Positions 43,189 to 52,745 of a stretch of 64,000 bases of DNA are shown in pieces. The translations under genes were made by a program, and so were the position numbers. Source of the DNA: an uncultured Ruminiclostridium sp. (GTDB lineage Bacteria; Bacillota; Clostridia; Oscillospirales; Ruminococcaceae); assembly GCA_934490165.1 (NCBI GenBank), contig CAKSTB010000006.1, forward strand, positions 1 to 64,000. The letters are read 5' to 3'. Each line of letters begins with the position of its first letter. Within the stretch, counting starts at the first letter, position 1. Under the pieces are notes generated by a model that was not told the origin of the DNA, made no database searches, and saw only the letters and a list, made by a program, of their open reading frames with translations.

Positions 43189-46100
43189 TCAGTTATTTCC
43201 TTTCAGATAACGAAGCAACTCACGTAGCTCGTCAATATTTCTCGGACTTCGTATATATTCTGCAAGAGGAGATTTGTTTTCGACTAGTTTATTATTTATT
43301 TTCTGAGCACCTTTTTGTGTCAAGAACAAATTCTTCGACATCGTGTTAAGTCGATGGAGATTGATGATTCTGCTTTTTATTCCGAAAATATTGTAGCAAT
43401 TAAGTGCTGCAGTAGACATATCAGAAAGAAATACTTTGTCGGAAAGTTCCGCATCAAAGCAATTGGCCTCCCATAAAGGAGATGTGGCGGTCATGACTTT
43501 AAAACCTCTTGCTGCATACCTGTCAGATTTAGTACGGGGATGGTATTTGACTATTATGTTTTCCTTACCGACAATTTTAGCAATTTCCTCAAGAATATCA
43601 ATGCTGCAATAATCCTCTTTTTGATCAAATCCCGGAGAATCAAAATAAATAAATCTTTCCTTTGGGAGTGAAGGCTTCCCATACACCATAAGAGTTATCT
43701 TTTTAATATCTTCATTGTTATTTTTTATATCAGGCATCTTTACGGCCTTAAACTTAAAATCAGGAACGCAGATAAGCAATGGATCATATACAAGGTATTC
43801 ACAAATACTGTTAAGATAAGGCTTGATATTGGCTACTCTTGGAACAAAATCACATCTTTTTATATAGTCATAGTGATCAAAGATATATGAAGCAGTGCCT
43901 TCCTCATAAAGGTGAACATCAACAGCAAATTTACTTTTTTGTGCTACATAGTAATAAAGCATCCATTCATTTTTACTGTCCAATGAAAAAAACAAATCAG
44001 TAAACGGACCATTTTTCTTTATAGCATCAAGTTCTTTAGTAAATCCATTGTTTATCAAAAATTTCTCGGGGTTTTCGGCAACAGTCGCTTTATCATTTTC
44101 ACTTATCTTATTATAAGCTGTCACATCTCTCGTACTGTCGGAAAGAATAATATCATTAAATATTTCCGCTTCCTTAAGACCTGTATACATGCTTCCCCAG
44201 TCAATATCACCGGTGAGTACAGCAGTCGCATAATTATTCTTATAAAGAGAATTCTTTATATTTATTGCATTGAACAAATGTAATGGTGTAGTACATCGGA
44301 AATACAATTTCTTATTTGCCATTGCTATCATTGGCGCATCAAATCCAGTCACAAAACCAGCTGTTATACTATCATAAAGCGGACTCATCTTAGCATATCT
44401 GAGAAAATATTCTGCAAAATCTGCCGATGGATTCTTCCACGGCTTGTCAGCACCAGCAAAATGAATTATATTAGGAGTTTTTCTTGCTTTTTCATACTCA
44501 TCTTTTATGTCCTGCGGAGCAAAATTGAGAGCTATCGCAAGTGCACTTTTTGACTCAACATTCCAAGACATATCAATCCTAAAAACATTATCCTTGCACA
44601 GATAGTTGAGCACATCTTGATCAACAAAGTACCATGTATTACGTTCGCAGAGCCTCATAAGTTCATTCAGTTTAAAAGATTCTCTGAATTTTTTAAGATT
44701 AACAATCAGTACTCCCGCTTGGAAATAGCTAAAAGGATCTGAAAGTTGAAGAATGTTGTCAAATAGGTTTACAATATCCGCTCTCCTGCCATCTGCATAA
44801 ATACCGGCGGCAGCAGCATCTCTTGCGGCGCCAAGAAAGTTATCGCCGATATCTATCGCAAAGAGTTTACCTATGTCATCTATAACAAGTGTATCTCCGT
44901 CCAGATAAATTGCTTTATCATAATCCTTCATCAAAAACGGGGCTAAAAACCGAAGATATGTCATTATTGTAACATGTCCGCGGACATAAGGCTTCCAGCC
45001 GCTTATCATCTCAGACACATTTATGTATCTTAAATTAAAATTGCCGTATCTTTTCTTTATTCTCTCGGTACAGATGGTATTGGTTTCGTTTAGATCTTCT
45101 GTAGAAAACACTACTATGTCGAGATACTCATTGCTGCTAAGGTTTTCGGACAAAGAAACCAAAAGTGCAGAAAAGTATTTATAATATTCATTGCTTATGG
45201 AAAGAAAGACAGGTATAACTTTCTTATCGGAATCAATTTTATCAATCACAGGGATGCTCATTTTATCCTCCTCGATTTTTATATATTCTTTTGCTCTCAA
45301 TGATTTGAGAGCAGTGGAATTATATGTTATGATCTTCGCAAAATTATATTCAGCCAATATTGCAAACATTTCGACCGGCATATTTTTATCGAGGATCAAA
45401 GCATCCGGAAATTTTTCTTCATAAGACAATATATCACGCGGATGCGGTTTGACAACAAGTTGCTGATTACTGTCAATAGCATTATTTATAGCCCGGCTGA
45501 AAATGTTCATCTGTTCTTCCTGTGTTGACACTATCCCATCAACAAACAAAGGTTGAGTTAATAAAAGAACAGCATTTTCGGGAATTGTTACCAAGTTATG
45601 ACATAAAAATATATCGCTTAATATCAGTTTATCCTCTACCGATAGGTCTTTAAATAAGTCAGCTCGTGGATATTCGACAATTTTATTTCGAATCGAACCT
45701 TTGAGTTCAACACCATTTGCCTCGTTGACCTCAACGCAAACAGTACAGTTATCACTACCACAGAAAGCATATCCGAAATGGAACACTTTATCTATATATG
45801 ATTTTAGCGTGAATCGCGGTAACATAAACGCAAACGGAGAATGTGAAAGCGATTTGAATGAGTCAAGTGCATCCTCGCAAAGTCTATATTTTATTCTTCT
45901 ATCCTTAAAGTATCTCGCAGCCCAAATATCGTCGTGATATACATTTATTTCATCATAATCATAAAAGCTGAAATCAAGTTGCTCTTCTATTTTTTCAGCA
46001 TTTTTTCTATGCAGGTTAAACAGATAATCAAACTTGTTTTTGGGTTCGTATTGACGTATATCAGCAACGAACAATACGTTGTCAAACAAACCACTATGCT

Positions 46101-46239
46101 GCAATCTTGATGCAAGCTGTTCTCCACAAGGTATATACTGCGTTACAAGAATATCAGAATCGGAATGACGCTTGATCTGTTTAAGACAGCTTATGAGAGT
46201 ATGATAATAAGTACTCACAATGAATATAGCTTTGCCCAC
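43189..46239 (-). CDS. Three-domain glycosyltransferase: polysialyltransferase-like - GT8 - polysialyltransferase-like
   Basis: About 1016 residues from GTG 46239. The first ~325 residues (MGKAIFIVSTYYHTL, then VVKPHPRD near 264) and the last ~375 (LYFRCTTPLHLFNA, then IVKYHPRTKSD) resemble GT52 / capsule polysialyltransferases with the HP motif. The middle (about 341-640) is a GT8 domain with VPVFLSI-like start, LDGDTLV (DGD near 447), FQAGVLIVNL and IIHFAGADKPWK. I reject the longer start at 46296 because that ATG lies in the -10 region, whereas TTAGGAG (46247-46253) stands seven bases before GTG 46239. Nonulosonate genes upstream fit a sialyl-type donor. First gene of its operon. Confidence 0.85.
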   Translation of the reverse strand: MGKAIFIVSTYYHTLISCLKQIKRHSDSDILVTQYIPCGEQLASRLQHSGLFDNVLFVADIRQYEPKNKFDYLFNLHRKNAEKIEEQLDFSFYDYDEINVYHDDIWAARYFKDRRIKYRLCEDALDSFKSLSHSPFAFMLPRFTLKSYIDKVFHFGYAFCGSDNCTVCVEVNEANGVELKGSIRNKIVEYPRADLFKDLSVEDKLILSDIFLCHNLVTIPENAVLLLTQPLFVDGIVSTQEEQMNIFSRAINNAIDSNQQLVVKPHPRDILSYEEKFPDALILDKNMPVEMFAILAEYNFAKIITYNSTALKSLRAKEYIKIEEDKMSIPVIDKIDSDKKVIPVFLSISNEYYKYFSALLVSLSENLSSNEYLDIVVFSTEDLNETNTICTERIKKRYGNFNLRYINVSEMISGWKPYVRGHVTIMTYLRFLAPFLMKDYDKAIYLDGDTLVIDDIGKLFAIDIGDNFLGAARDAAAAGIYADGRRADIVNLFDNILQLSDPFSYFQAGVLIVNLKKFRESFKLNELMRLCERNTWYFVDQDVLNYLCKDNVFRIDMSWNVESKSALAIALNFAPQDIKDEYEKARKTPNIIHFAGADKPWKNPSADFAEYFLRYAKMSPLYDSITAGFVTGFDAPMIAMANKKLYFRCTTPLHLFNAINIKNSLYKNNYATAVLTGDIDWGSMYTGLKEAEIFNDIILSDSTRDVTAYNKISENDKATVAENPEKFLINNGFTKELDAIKKNGPFTDLFFSLDSKNEWMLYYYVAQKSKFAVDVHLYEEGTASYIFDHYDYIKRCDFVPRVANIKPYLNSICEYLVYDPLLICVPDFKFKAVKMPDIKNNNEDIKKITLMVYGKPSLPKERFIYFDSPGFDQKEDYCSIDILEEIAKIVGKENIIVKYHPRTKSDRYAARGFKVMTATSPLWEANCFDAELSDKVFLSDMSTAALNCYNIFGIKSRIINLHRLNTMSKNLFLTQKGAQKINNKLVENKSPLAEYIRSPRNIDELRELLRYLKGNN

Positions 46240-46284
46240 AGACAATCTCCTAACAAAATCAGATAAAAACTTCCATGCATTTAT

Positions 46285-46312
46285 ATTATACAACATTTTG
46301 CTTATTTGTCAA
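46285..46312 (-). promoter_or_regulatory. Sigma-A promoter of the eight-gene polysaccharide operon
   Basis: Minus strand: TTGACA, 16-base spacer, TATAAT (-10 at 46285-46290, -35 at 46307-46312). The eight genes from 46239 down to 34644 are spaced by -4 to 21 bases, so this is probably their only promoter. Confidence 0.85.
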
Positions 46313-47018
46313 CCGTTCTACTGCGGATACAGAGCTTTATTCACATGATTAAATGCCAAAAATCAATAATAAATAGCTTGCACTTTTATATAAAACCCCT
46401 AATGAAAAATATGGTAGAAGCGTTCGACTATTTTGATATATGGATAGATGAAATGAAATTTTAATAGGTAACCAAGAAATGATAAGCCTCTTTCCGGATA
46501 AGTTAAACTGCATCGAAATGAAAAAATCAATACTGAAATATTACTTTTTATCTCGTTGCCTACTGCATCTAGTACAGTTCTTGTGACTTCGTCAATATCA
46601 TAATACCGTCATTGCCCAAATCTTCCTCCAAATATTGAGTTATTTTGTGTTTTTGTAGGAGCTGCGTATTTTTGAATATAACGAATTATTATATTCATCG
46701 TATATTACATAACCGAAAATAACTCACGTTTCGCCGGGACTAAATATAAAAAATGAACTTTCATTCAGGCTTCGCCCTCATTTCCAGTTCATTTTATGTG
46801 TTCGTTTGCTATTCGCAACACGTAAACCATGTGCTTGCGCAAAGTGTAAACCACGTTACTCTTGATAATAATCCGGTTCCTACAATTAAATAATCATGCA
46901 TTTGTATTATCTCCTATTCTGAAATTAACAGACAAGTCACATAATCCGGTTATAGCAAAATAAGTATATACAAAATCTTGGAATTGCCAATTTGCGTCAA
47001 AAAGTGTTGCAAATATGC
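46313..47018. other. Intergenic remnant region between the two polysaccharide operons
   Basis: It holds a truncated glf start (46809-46901), an AAAATGAACT...AGTTCATTTT hairpin at about 46750-46798, and a short coding-like minus-strand stretch near 46575-46680 (ending EEDLGNDGIMILTKSQELY, then stop) without a start. It looks like the scar of past gene replacement. Confidence 0.5.
46809..46901 (-). pseudogene. Truncated UDP-galactopyranose mutase N-terminus (glf relic)
   Basis: A 30-codon frame with an AGGAG ribosome binding site reads MHDYLIVGTGLLS and then diverges. This is the FAD-binding start of Glf (compare HYDYLIVGAGLFGAV in the copy at 60312). In another frame FAQAHGLRV is a possible trace of the continuation. 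A possible promoter lies upstream on the minus strand (TTGGCA-N16-TATACT, about 46965-46992). The rest of the gene is deleted. Confidence 0.6.
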
Positions 47019-47056
47019 AAAAACTCTCGCAGACAAATACTTGTCGCGGGAGTTTT
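47019..47056 (-). terminator. Terminator of the NeuB-like operon
   Basis: A stem AAAAACTCTCGC.GACAA / TTGTC.GCGGGAGTTTTT just downstream of the synthase stop codon, with T-rich flanks. Confidence 0.8.
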
Positions 47057-47085
47057 TGTTATGTCAAAAATAACGATTTAATAGA

Positions 47086-48576
47086 TTACCAGTTTTCAAT
47101 AACGGTTTTGCGTTCTATCAAGTCAAGTTTCGCTATAGCTGGATCTTCATAATACGAGTCACCCTTAATATGTGTGGTGGAAACTTCTTCAAATATCGCA
47201 CCATGCTTGGAGCTGAAAGCATGCGGAGAATTTCTCATAACTGTTTGTATATCTCCTGCTTTCATATTGTAAGTTTTGCCGTCAATTACGCATTCGAGAT
47301 CTCCATAAAGTACCTGGAATGTTTCTTCCTTGACTTTATGGAAGTGCATCGGATGGTTTTGTCCGGGAAGCACAATAATAAGCTTTTTGCAGTACTCACG
47401 GTTAATAAGGCTTACGATTATTGCACCTGTTTCTCTAAAATGTTCCATGCCATAATGGTGCGAGAGTTCAACCTCATAATTGTTTCCAAGTGCAATTCCT
47501 GCTTCAAGCAGTAAACCTTTTGCGTCATGAATAACACTACGAACAAGGTTAACATTAGTAAATACGGGGGCTTCATAAACACTATCATTTTTTCTGTAAT
47601 CTCTGGAAGCGATTATTCCATCCTTGAACTCGCCACTTGTCATCTGTCCTGCCTGGCATGGCATTGCAAAGAAAACATCATCTGATGTGAGTCTATCTCC
47701 TGCCTTAATATCCTTGTTAACGAATACGCCTCTGCAAAGGGAACGCAGAGAATCTATTTCAGCCTGGCTGATATACTTGTCATTTTCCTTTTTAAGATTG
47801 CATATTTGCTTTGCATTAAGTATGGATTGCACCCATCTGTCTGCCTGTTCGGGATTCATAGAATAAGCATTCAGTTTGATAGTTTCGGTCGGATATCCAA
47901 CATGTCTTTCAAAAAGGACAGCACCCTTTGCTGCTGCTAGCATAGGAATGATGTTATCATCGGGATCCTCGTGACCTGAGTAGCCGATCTCTATACCTCT
48001 GTATCTCTTCTTCATTCTGTCGATAAAATCTAGCTGTATAGAGTCAATTGGAGCAGGATACTCTGCAATGCAGTGCATAAATGCGAATTCAACATTTCTG
48101 TGTGTAAAGAAGTTGTAGATTTTATCGATATCTGATATAGTCTTTCCCCCTGTTGAAATTATAACAGGTTTGCCGGCTGCTGCAACTTTTTCGAGAAGCG
48201 GCCAGTCCATTGCGGAACAACTTGCAACTTTAATAATATCCAGTCCCTGCATACAGCACCAATCAACACCGATTTCGTCAAATGGTGTGCTCATGGAAAC
48301 CATTCCCTCGTGTTTTATAGCTTCGGCTAAAACGGTAAACTGATCGTAATTTAATCTTGTACTTTCGAATCTTGGAATATGCTTAACATCTGTTCTTCCT
48401 TTGTAATCAGGATGAATGAATGTGTCAAGGTTACGGTACTGAAGCTTTACCGCTGCCTTAACATTGTACTTACGGGCAATCTTGCCCATTTCCTGAATGA
48501 TTTTTAGGCCATGCTCAACACTGCCTTGATGGCTGTTTGCCATCTCAAAAATGATAAGATCCTTAAAAATACTCAT
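47086..48576 (-). CDS. NeuB-family nonulosonate synthase with SAF and cupin domains
   Basis: A 496-residue enzyme expected to condense phosphoenolpyruvate with an N-acyl-hexosamine to give a nonulosonic acid. The TIM barrel (about residues 1-265) has FEMANSHQGSVEHGLKI, KLQYRNLDTF, MSTPFDEIGVDW and IGYSGHEDPDD. The SAF (antifreeze-like) domain follows (about 290-350, CRGVFVNKDIKAGDRLT). A C-terminal cupin (about 390-480) has HPMHFHKVKEETFQVLYGD. The start is ATG 48576, with AAGGAG before it; the longer frame overlaps the upstream gene without need. The cupin may be a sugar-modifying or regulatory unit. No NeuC-type epimerase is in the window. Confidence 0.92.
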   Translation of the reverse strand: MSIFKDLIIFEMANSHQGSVEHGLKIIQEMGKIARKYNVKAAVKLQYRNLDTFIHPDYKGRTDVKHIPRFESTRLNYDQFTVLAEAIKHEGMVSMSTPFDEIGVDWCCMQGLDIIKVASCSAMDWPLLEKVAAAGKPVIISTGGKTISDIDKIYNFFTHRNVEFAFMHCIAEYPAPIDSIQLDFIDRMKKRYRGIEIGYSGHEDPDDNIIPMLAAAKGAVLFERHVGYPTETIKLNAYSMNPEQADRWVQSILNAKQICNLKKENDKYISQAEIDSLRSLCRGVFVNKDIKAGDRLTSDDVFFAMPCQAGQMTSGEFKDGIIASRDYRKNDSVYEAPVFTNVNLVRSVIHDAKGLLLEAGIALGNNYEVELSHHYGMEHFRETGAIIVSLINREYCKKLIIVLPGQNHPMHFHKVKEETFQVLYGDLECVIDGKTYNMKAGDIQTVMRNSPHAFSSKHGAIFEEVSTTHIKGDSYYEDPAIAKLDLIERKTVIENW

Positions 48577-48592
48577 TTTCTTTCTCCTTAAT

Positions 48593-49603
48593 TTATTTAC
48601 CAAATGCTTTCACTAATACGTTAAGATCAAGCATTTTGTCGTCAATGTAATACGTGGCATCGGGTTTGCCAAATTTAAGCTCATGATATTTAACGCCCCA
48701 ATCACGCATTTGTTTCTCTGTAATTTTTTGCCAATCTATTCCGGTTTTGTAACCTCTTGCAGTAAATAAAACTATTTTATTTCCTCTGTCATAAAGTTTA
48801 TTAATAATATCTATCACGTCTTGAATAGGACAGGAAGATGCATAATCGAGATTTTCACGAAACTGCGCAATTACGCCATCAATATCAAAAACAAATGTAC
48901 TATTTGTTGTTTCTTTAAGTGTCAGATATGCACTGGCACTGGCAAAATCCTGCTCGGTATCAATGTCAAAATTGTGATTCATTTCATAGCCAAGTACATT
49001 TTTGCCGCTCATTGAATTCTGTTCCGTTATAACTGTGGCACGGACAACATCTATGCACGCATTTTGATAATAAATCTTTGGAAGAGCTTGTCTTGGCATA
49101 TTGTACGCTTCATCAATATCATCCAAAAGAGGGATTATCCTACCATTACTCGATTTGCGCCACATTTTATATGCGATTTCTTTTGCCGGGGCAATGCAAC
49201 GAACAGAATCCGCATTAGGATCATTTATCAGCATTTCAACCATACTGTCTATATCTTCAGGCTGGCGAATCGGATAAGTCGGTCTGAGCTGAACGACAAT
49301 ATCCGGAAAATAATTCTGCTTTTCCTTGAGGAAAAAAAGTGCATGTCTGAACACATCAATGTCCAGCGCGGAATCTGTAGCAAATTCTGACGGTCTGATA
49401 AAAGGTACTTCTGCGCCAAAACTCCTACCTATTTCTGCATACTTTTCACTGTCCGTGCTTAGGATAATACGTGTTACATATTTAGATGCCTTTGCATGTT
49501 CAATTGAATACGCAAGCATGGGTTTTCCGTTTATCGGACGGATGTTTTTGTCTATAACGGATTTTGATCCGCTTCTTGCGGGAATAACTGCCAATACTTC
49601 CAT
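48593..49603 (-). CDS. CMP-nonulosonate synthetase fused to a HAD-like phosphatase domain
   Basis: A 336-residue bifunctional protein. Residues 1-225 are an N-acylneuraminate cytidylyltransferase (IPARSGSKSVIDKNIRPING, GKPMLAYSIEHA, LRPTYPIRQPEDID), activating a nonulosonic acid with CTP. Residues 235-336 are a HAD-type domain (FVFDIDGVIAQF, IVLFTARGYKTG, YYIDDKMLDLN) like capsule-associated phosphatases, suited to removing the 9-phosphate left by the NeuB step. It lies 16 bases upstream of the synthase gene and forms an operon with it from the promoter at 49691-49719. Confidence 0.92.
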   Translation of the reverse strand: MEVLAVIPARSGSKSVIDKNIRPINGKPMLAYSIEHAKASKYVTRIILSTDSEKYAEIGRSFGAEVPFIRPSEFATDSALDIDVFRHALFFLKEKQNYFPDIVVQLRPTYPIRQPEDIDSMVEMLINDPNADSVRCIAPAKEIAYKMWRKSSNGRIIPLLDDIDEAYNMPRQALPKIYYQNACIDVVRATVITEQNSMSGKNVLGYEMNHNFDIDTEQDFASASAYLTLKETTNSTFVFDIDGVIAQFRENLDYASSCPIQDVIDIINKLYDRGNKIVLFTARGYKTGIDWQKITEKQMRDWGVKYHELKFGKPDATYYIDDKMLDLNVLVKAFGK

Positions 49604-49690
49604 TTAATACTCCTTAACCACATTATCGTAGATTTTGATAATGCATTTTATACATACTGACTTTTTTCACAAAATGACCGATTCTTATAA

Positions 49691-49719
49691 ATTATACCGC
49701 AAACAAAATGTATTGTCAA
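49691..49719 (-). promoter_or_regulatory. Consensus sigma-A promoter of the nonulosonate operon
   Basis: Minus strand: TTGACA, 17-base spacer, TATAAT (-10 at 49691-49696, -35 at 49714-49719). Confidence 0.9.
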
Positions 49720-49869
49720 TCTGAAAAATCGATGTCTGTTAATCGAAGGAACGTCTATTGAATATACAATAATTATATCATAAAAATCGAAAAAATCAAC
49801 ACTCATAAATAAATGTAATCGTTTAATTCGACATTGGTCTGCACTTTCATCACTCTCAAATTCCTTACA

Positions 49870-50580
49870 ACAATATTCGTCAATAATGCGAATTATCCAC
49901 ACATAAGCGAATTACCCGAAGTGATGTTTTTTGATGAATTAATTGCAATGCCTGCGAAGAAAAATATCAATGTTTACTTACAGGTCCTTAAAACAGAATG
50001 GCGCTTGATATTTTATAGACAAGATTTGAAAATGACTTGAATTCATATTTCAGAAAGTATGAGATTGTAGACAAATATCACCGGATACGCCAAGTTATCT
50101 GGACGTTTGTGAGAGTCAGAAAAAGATCACAGCAATCACTCAATTATGATATGACAAAGTATTTCAAGCGTTTGCGCCTTTAAAAGCTTAAATGACACAG
50201 ACAGAAAGCGATGAATATTGTATTTTCGTATTCAGCCAATATCAGAGATGCACACTGCCTGAAAGAAAAATTTTTCACTGCTTTGCAAAGCGATGCCGAA
50301 AAGGCTGAGAAAAGACTGGCTGAATGTATACATATTGCTGAGATAAGCTCGCTTGAAGATTTCCGGTATTGCACCGAACACTGAAATCATGGTTTGACGG
50401 CATTTCCGTTCTTTTGCTTTCAGTTACACCAATGGCTTATTGAAGGTTGCAACAACAAAGTCAAAGTCTTAATGAAAAATACATACAGCTATAGAAATTT
50501 CAGAAAATTCAGTAACTGCATTATGAGCATTTTTTTGTTTTTCCGTACCCCAACTATTGACAAAGAGCCATTATTTTTGT
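49870..50580 (+). pseudogene. ISL3-family transposase, heavily decayed
   Basis: Several frames together trace an ISL3 transposase: LPEVMFFDELIAM (the catalytic Asp segment), then YEIVDKYHRIRQVIWTFV and MTKYFKRLRL, then AHCLKEKFFTALQSDAEK, and finally QWLIEGCNNKVKVLMKNTYS with YRNFRKFSNCIMSIF. At least four frame changes or stops separate them. The element ends with CCCCAACTATTGACAAAGAGCC, a typical ISL3 end, which is also found in part at 33817-33840. It interrupts the polysaccharide locus between the nonulosonate operon and the galactofuranosyltransferase gene. Confidence 0.88.
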
Positions 50581-51022
50581 AGATGGAAAATTTCAACGAA
50601 AAAGCTGTGACAAAATTCTTGCATTACGTCACAGCTCCTTTACATAGTTGTATTGACAAATCCCGTGGAGCGTCTTTTGTTCAGATTTAACTAAAAAGCG
50701 CATTTGAGTTGAAATATATTGACATAAAGCTAGCTTCCTATTTAAACAAAATTCAGCTTTTCCATTATCAAATCTACGACGGAAAATCAAACAGTAGGTG
50801 TTTCTTTATTATTACAATAATCGATTAGTAACTATTTTTCTCATTCTCAAAAACTTCACAAATGCAAACAATTCAGATATTTTTAAAGATGGATCTAGCA
50901 CGCTTTTAATAAATCAATTATTAATTATTCACAGGAAAAACATTGTTGCTGAAACACTAATACTATTTTCATCGGCGTATTTTAGTATTTAACATACTTC
51001 TTATATATAGCCCAATGTTTCC
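50581..51022. other. AT-rich intergenic stretch
   Basis: About 440 bases, very AT-rich. I see no gene, no clear promoter and no strong hairpin. Confidence 0.5.
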
Positions 51023-52678
51023 TTAAATTATTTTTAACATCAAGTTGATACACGTTATTGCACTTTTTTTCGTCATATATCCTGTATTTAACGAAAAATT
51101 GCAATGCAAAGCGCTTTTTCTTCTCCAATATAACTCTTTTCGATCAAAAAAAGCATCCGTTACACATATTTCTTTTTTGCAAAAAAAATATGGTATAATC
51201 TGTCCGTAAATGAAAATCCGCATATATTTTTTATAAAGCAATAAATTACACTGCTTGTATTTTTCGTATAATAAATCAGATGAATAACCTAAAGCCTCAC
51301 TGTCTAATTCGAACATATCATAGTTTAATTCAGAAACAGTTCTATGCAGCTCTTCCTGATTGATACGATATAAATAATCTATTCCCAGACGATAGTCAGC
51401 ATATCCTGAAATTACAGCCTGTGCCATCTTGTATTGCTGTCGGCAAGTATGTTCAATGACCTTTCCCCTAAGAAATTTCTTTGCCGTTCTCTTGTTGAAA
51501 TCCTTGCAGTACATACTGCATAAATGCAGATAATTTCGTGTATTGTAATATACAGCCGAAGAATTAAACTTGTTCTCAAATTTTTCATGCCACACGCATA
51601 TGCCGTTAAGAGTGACTATTCTAAGTTGACATCTTAGTGCATATTCAACATCATCATATTTAATAAAAAACGGAAGTGGCAAATTACCTTGATCTATATA
51701 CTTAATCGGCATACACATAAACCACCACCCGCCGTAATTAATATCTTTAGGAGTCTCATTTTCCGCTATATTATCTTTTTCTGACAAATCAGTCAAGTAA
51801 CCATAGCCTATCTGTTTGCCATTGTCAGTATCAAATTTTCCGCCGCATTCAAACTGTATACACGGCTTGTCCAAATATAGCATTGCCCCGCTGACTGATA
51901 AATCAGCATATTCAGGCTTTATGAAATACAACATAATATACAGTTTTTGCAGTGAGGTAATATCCAAAGATATATCATCGTCCATATTAATGAAATGGGT
52001 AAATCGTTGCATTGCAGACGCTTGCTGCATTCCCTTAGCAAAACCGCCACTACCACCTGTATTATCATTAGGTATAAGCACTGCTTCACTCGGTAATTCT
52101 TTTTGATGTATTGTCTTTCCGTTATCCACTACTATCAATGTAAAAGGAAGATTGTTGTGTCTAACATTTTCAATTATATATCGAGCATTTCTTTTTATAT
52201 ATTTTTCTCTCTTATATGTACAAGTTATTAAAGCAATATTAGGAGATTGACATAAAGAAATGCCTTCATAGAATACTTTGCAAAACAGTAGATTAGCTCC
52301 TTCTTCAACTGCTTTTAGTCTTAAATATACCAATATGCAGTTATCAGGAATTGAATCAACCTCAACGCTTATACAAGAAAATCCGCAACCACAGCTTTTA
52401 GCTATTACTGTTTCATTTCTTCTATCATCATAACAAATCAATTCTGAAATAACCGATACATTTGTTTCGTACCTATACCCTATACGAGAAACATTTGTAT
52501 ATTGACGGATTTTATTAACAGAAACTGCATTGAAATACGTCGAAAATTCAAGTATACCGCCACTCCTGTTAAAATTTTCATTACGAACATATAACAGTTT
52601 TTTTTCATCATTAGTGAGAGGTATATCGTAACTTAAAATTTCCAATGTTGTCGGAATTTTATTCATAGAGTTCCTCAC
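51023..52678 (-). CDS. GlfT2-like galactofuranosyltransferase
   Basis: A 551-residue processive-type GT2 enzyme. An N-terminal beta domain (about residues 1-150) precedes the GT-A core, with NIALITCTYKREKYIKRNA, PNDNTGGSGGFAKGMQQA, the metal-binding MDDDI, the acceptor-site WWFMCMP and the YDDVEYALR acidic pair. A catalytic-type His in VWHEKF follows, and then a helical C-terminal domain. This order is that of mycobacterial GlfT2 and related galactofuranosyl or rhamnosyl transferases. Two glf genes in the window support UDP-galactofuranose as donor. It is monocistronic with its own promoter. Base composition is lower in GC than the flanking housekeeping genes. Confidence 0.9.
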   Translation of the reverse strand: MRNSMNKIPTTLEILSYDIPLTNDEKKLLYVRNENFNRSGGILEFSTYFNAVSVNKIRQYTNVSRIGYRYETNVSVISELICYDDRRNETVIAKSCGCGFSCISVEVDSIPDNCILVYLRLKAVEEGANLLFCKVFYEGISLCQSPNIALITCTYKREKYIKRNARYIIENVRHNNLPFTLIVVDNGKTIHQKELPSEAVLIPNDNTGGSGGFAKGMQQASAMQRFTHFINMDDDISLDITSLQKLYIMLYFIKPEYADLSVSGAMLYLDKPCIQFECGGKFDTDNGKQIGYGYLTDLSEKDNIAENETPKDINYGGWWFMCMPIKYIDQGNLPLPFFIKYDDVEYALRCQLRIVTLNGICVWHEKFENKFNSSAVYYNTRNYLHLCSMYCKDFNKRTAKKFLRGKVIEHTCRQQYKMAQAVISGYADYRLGIDYLYRINQEELHRTVSELNYDMFELDSEALGYSSDLLYEKYKQCNLLLYKKYMRIFIYGQIIPYFFCKKEICVTDAFFDRKELYWRRKSALHCNFSLNTGYMTKKSAITCINLMLKII

Positions 52679-52745
52679 ATCAAATAAATTGCACCAGGAT
52701 ATTTATGAACATCCTTATAGAATATGCTTGAAATATTCTAAATAT

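Noticed and set aside
46575..46680. Short coding-like minus-strand peptide ending EEDLGNDGIMILTKSQELY
   Set aside because: Only about 38 codons remain, with no start codon or family similarity that I can name; kept only as part of the remnant region.
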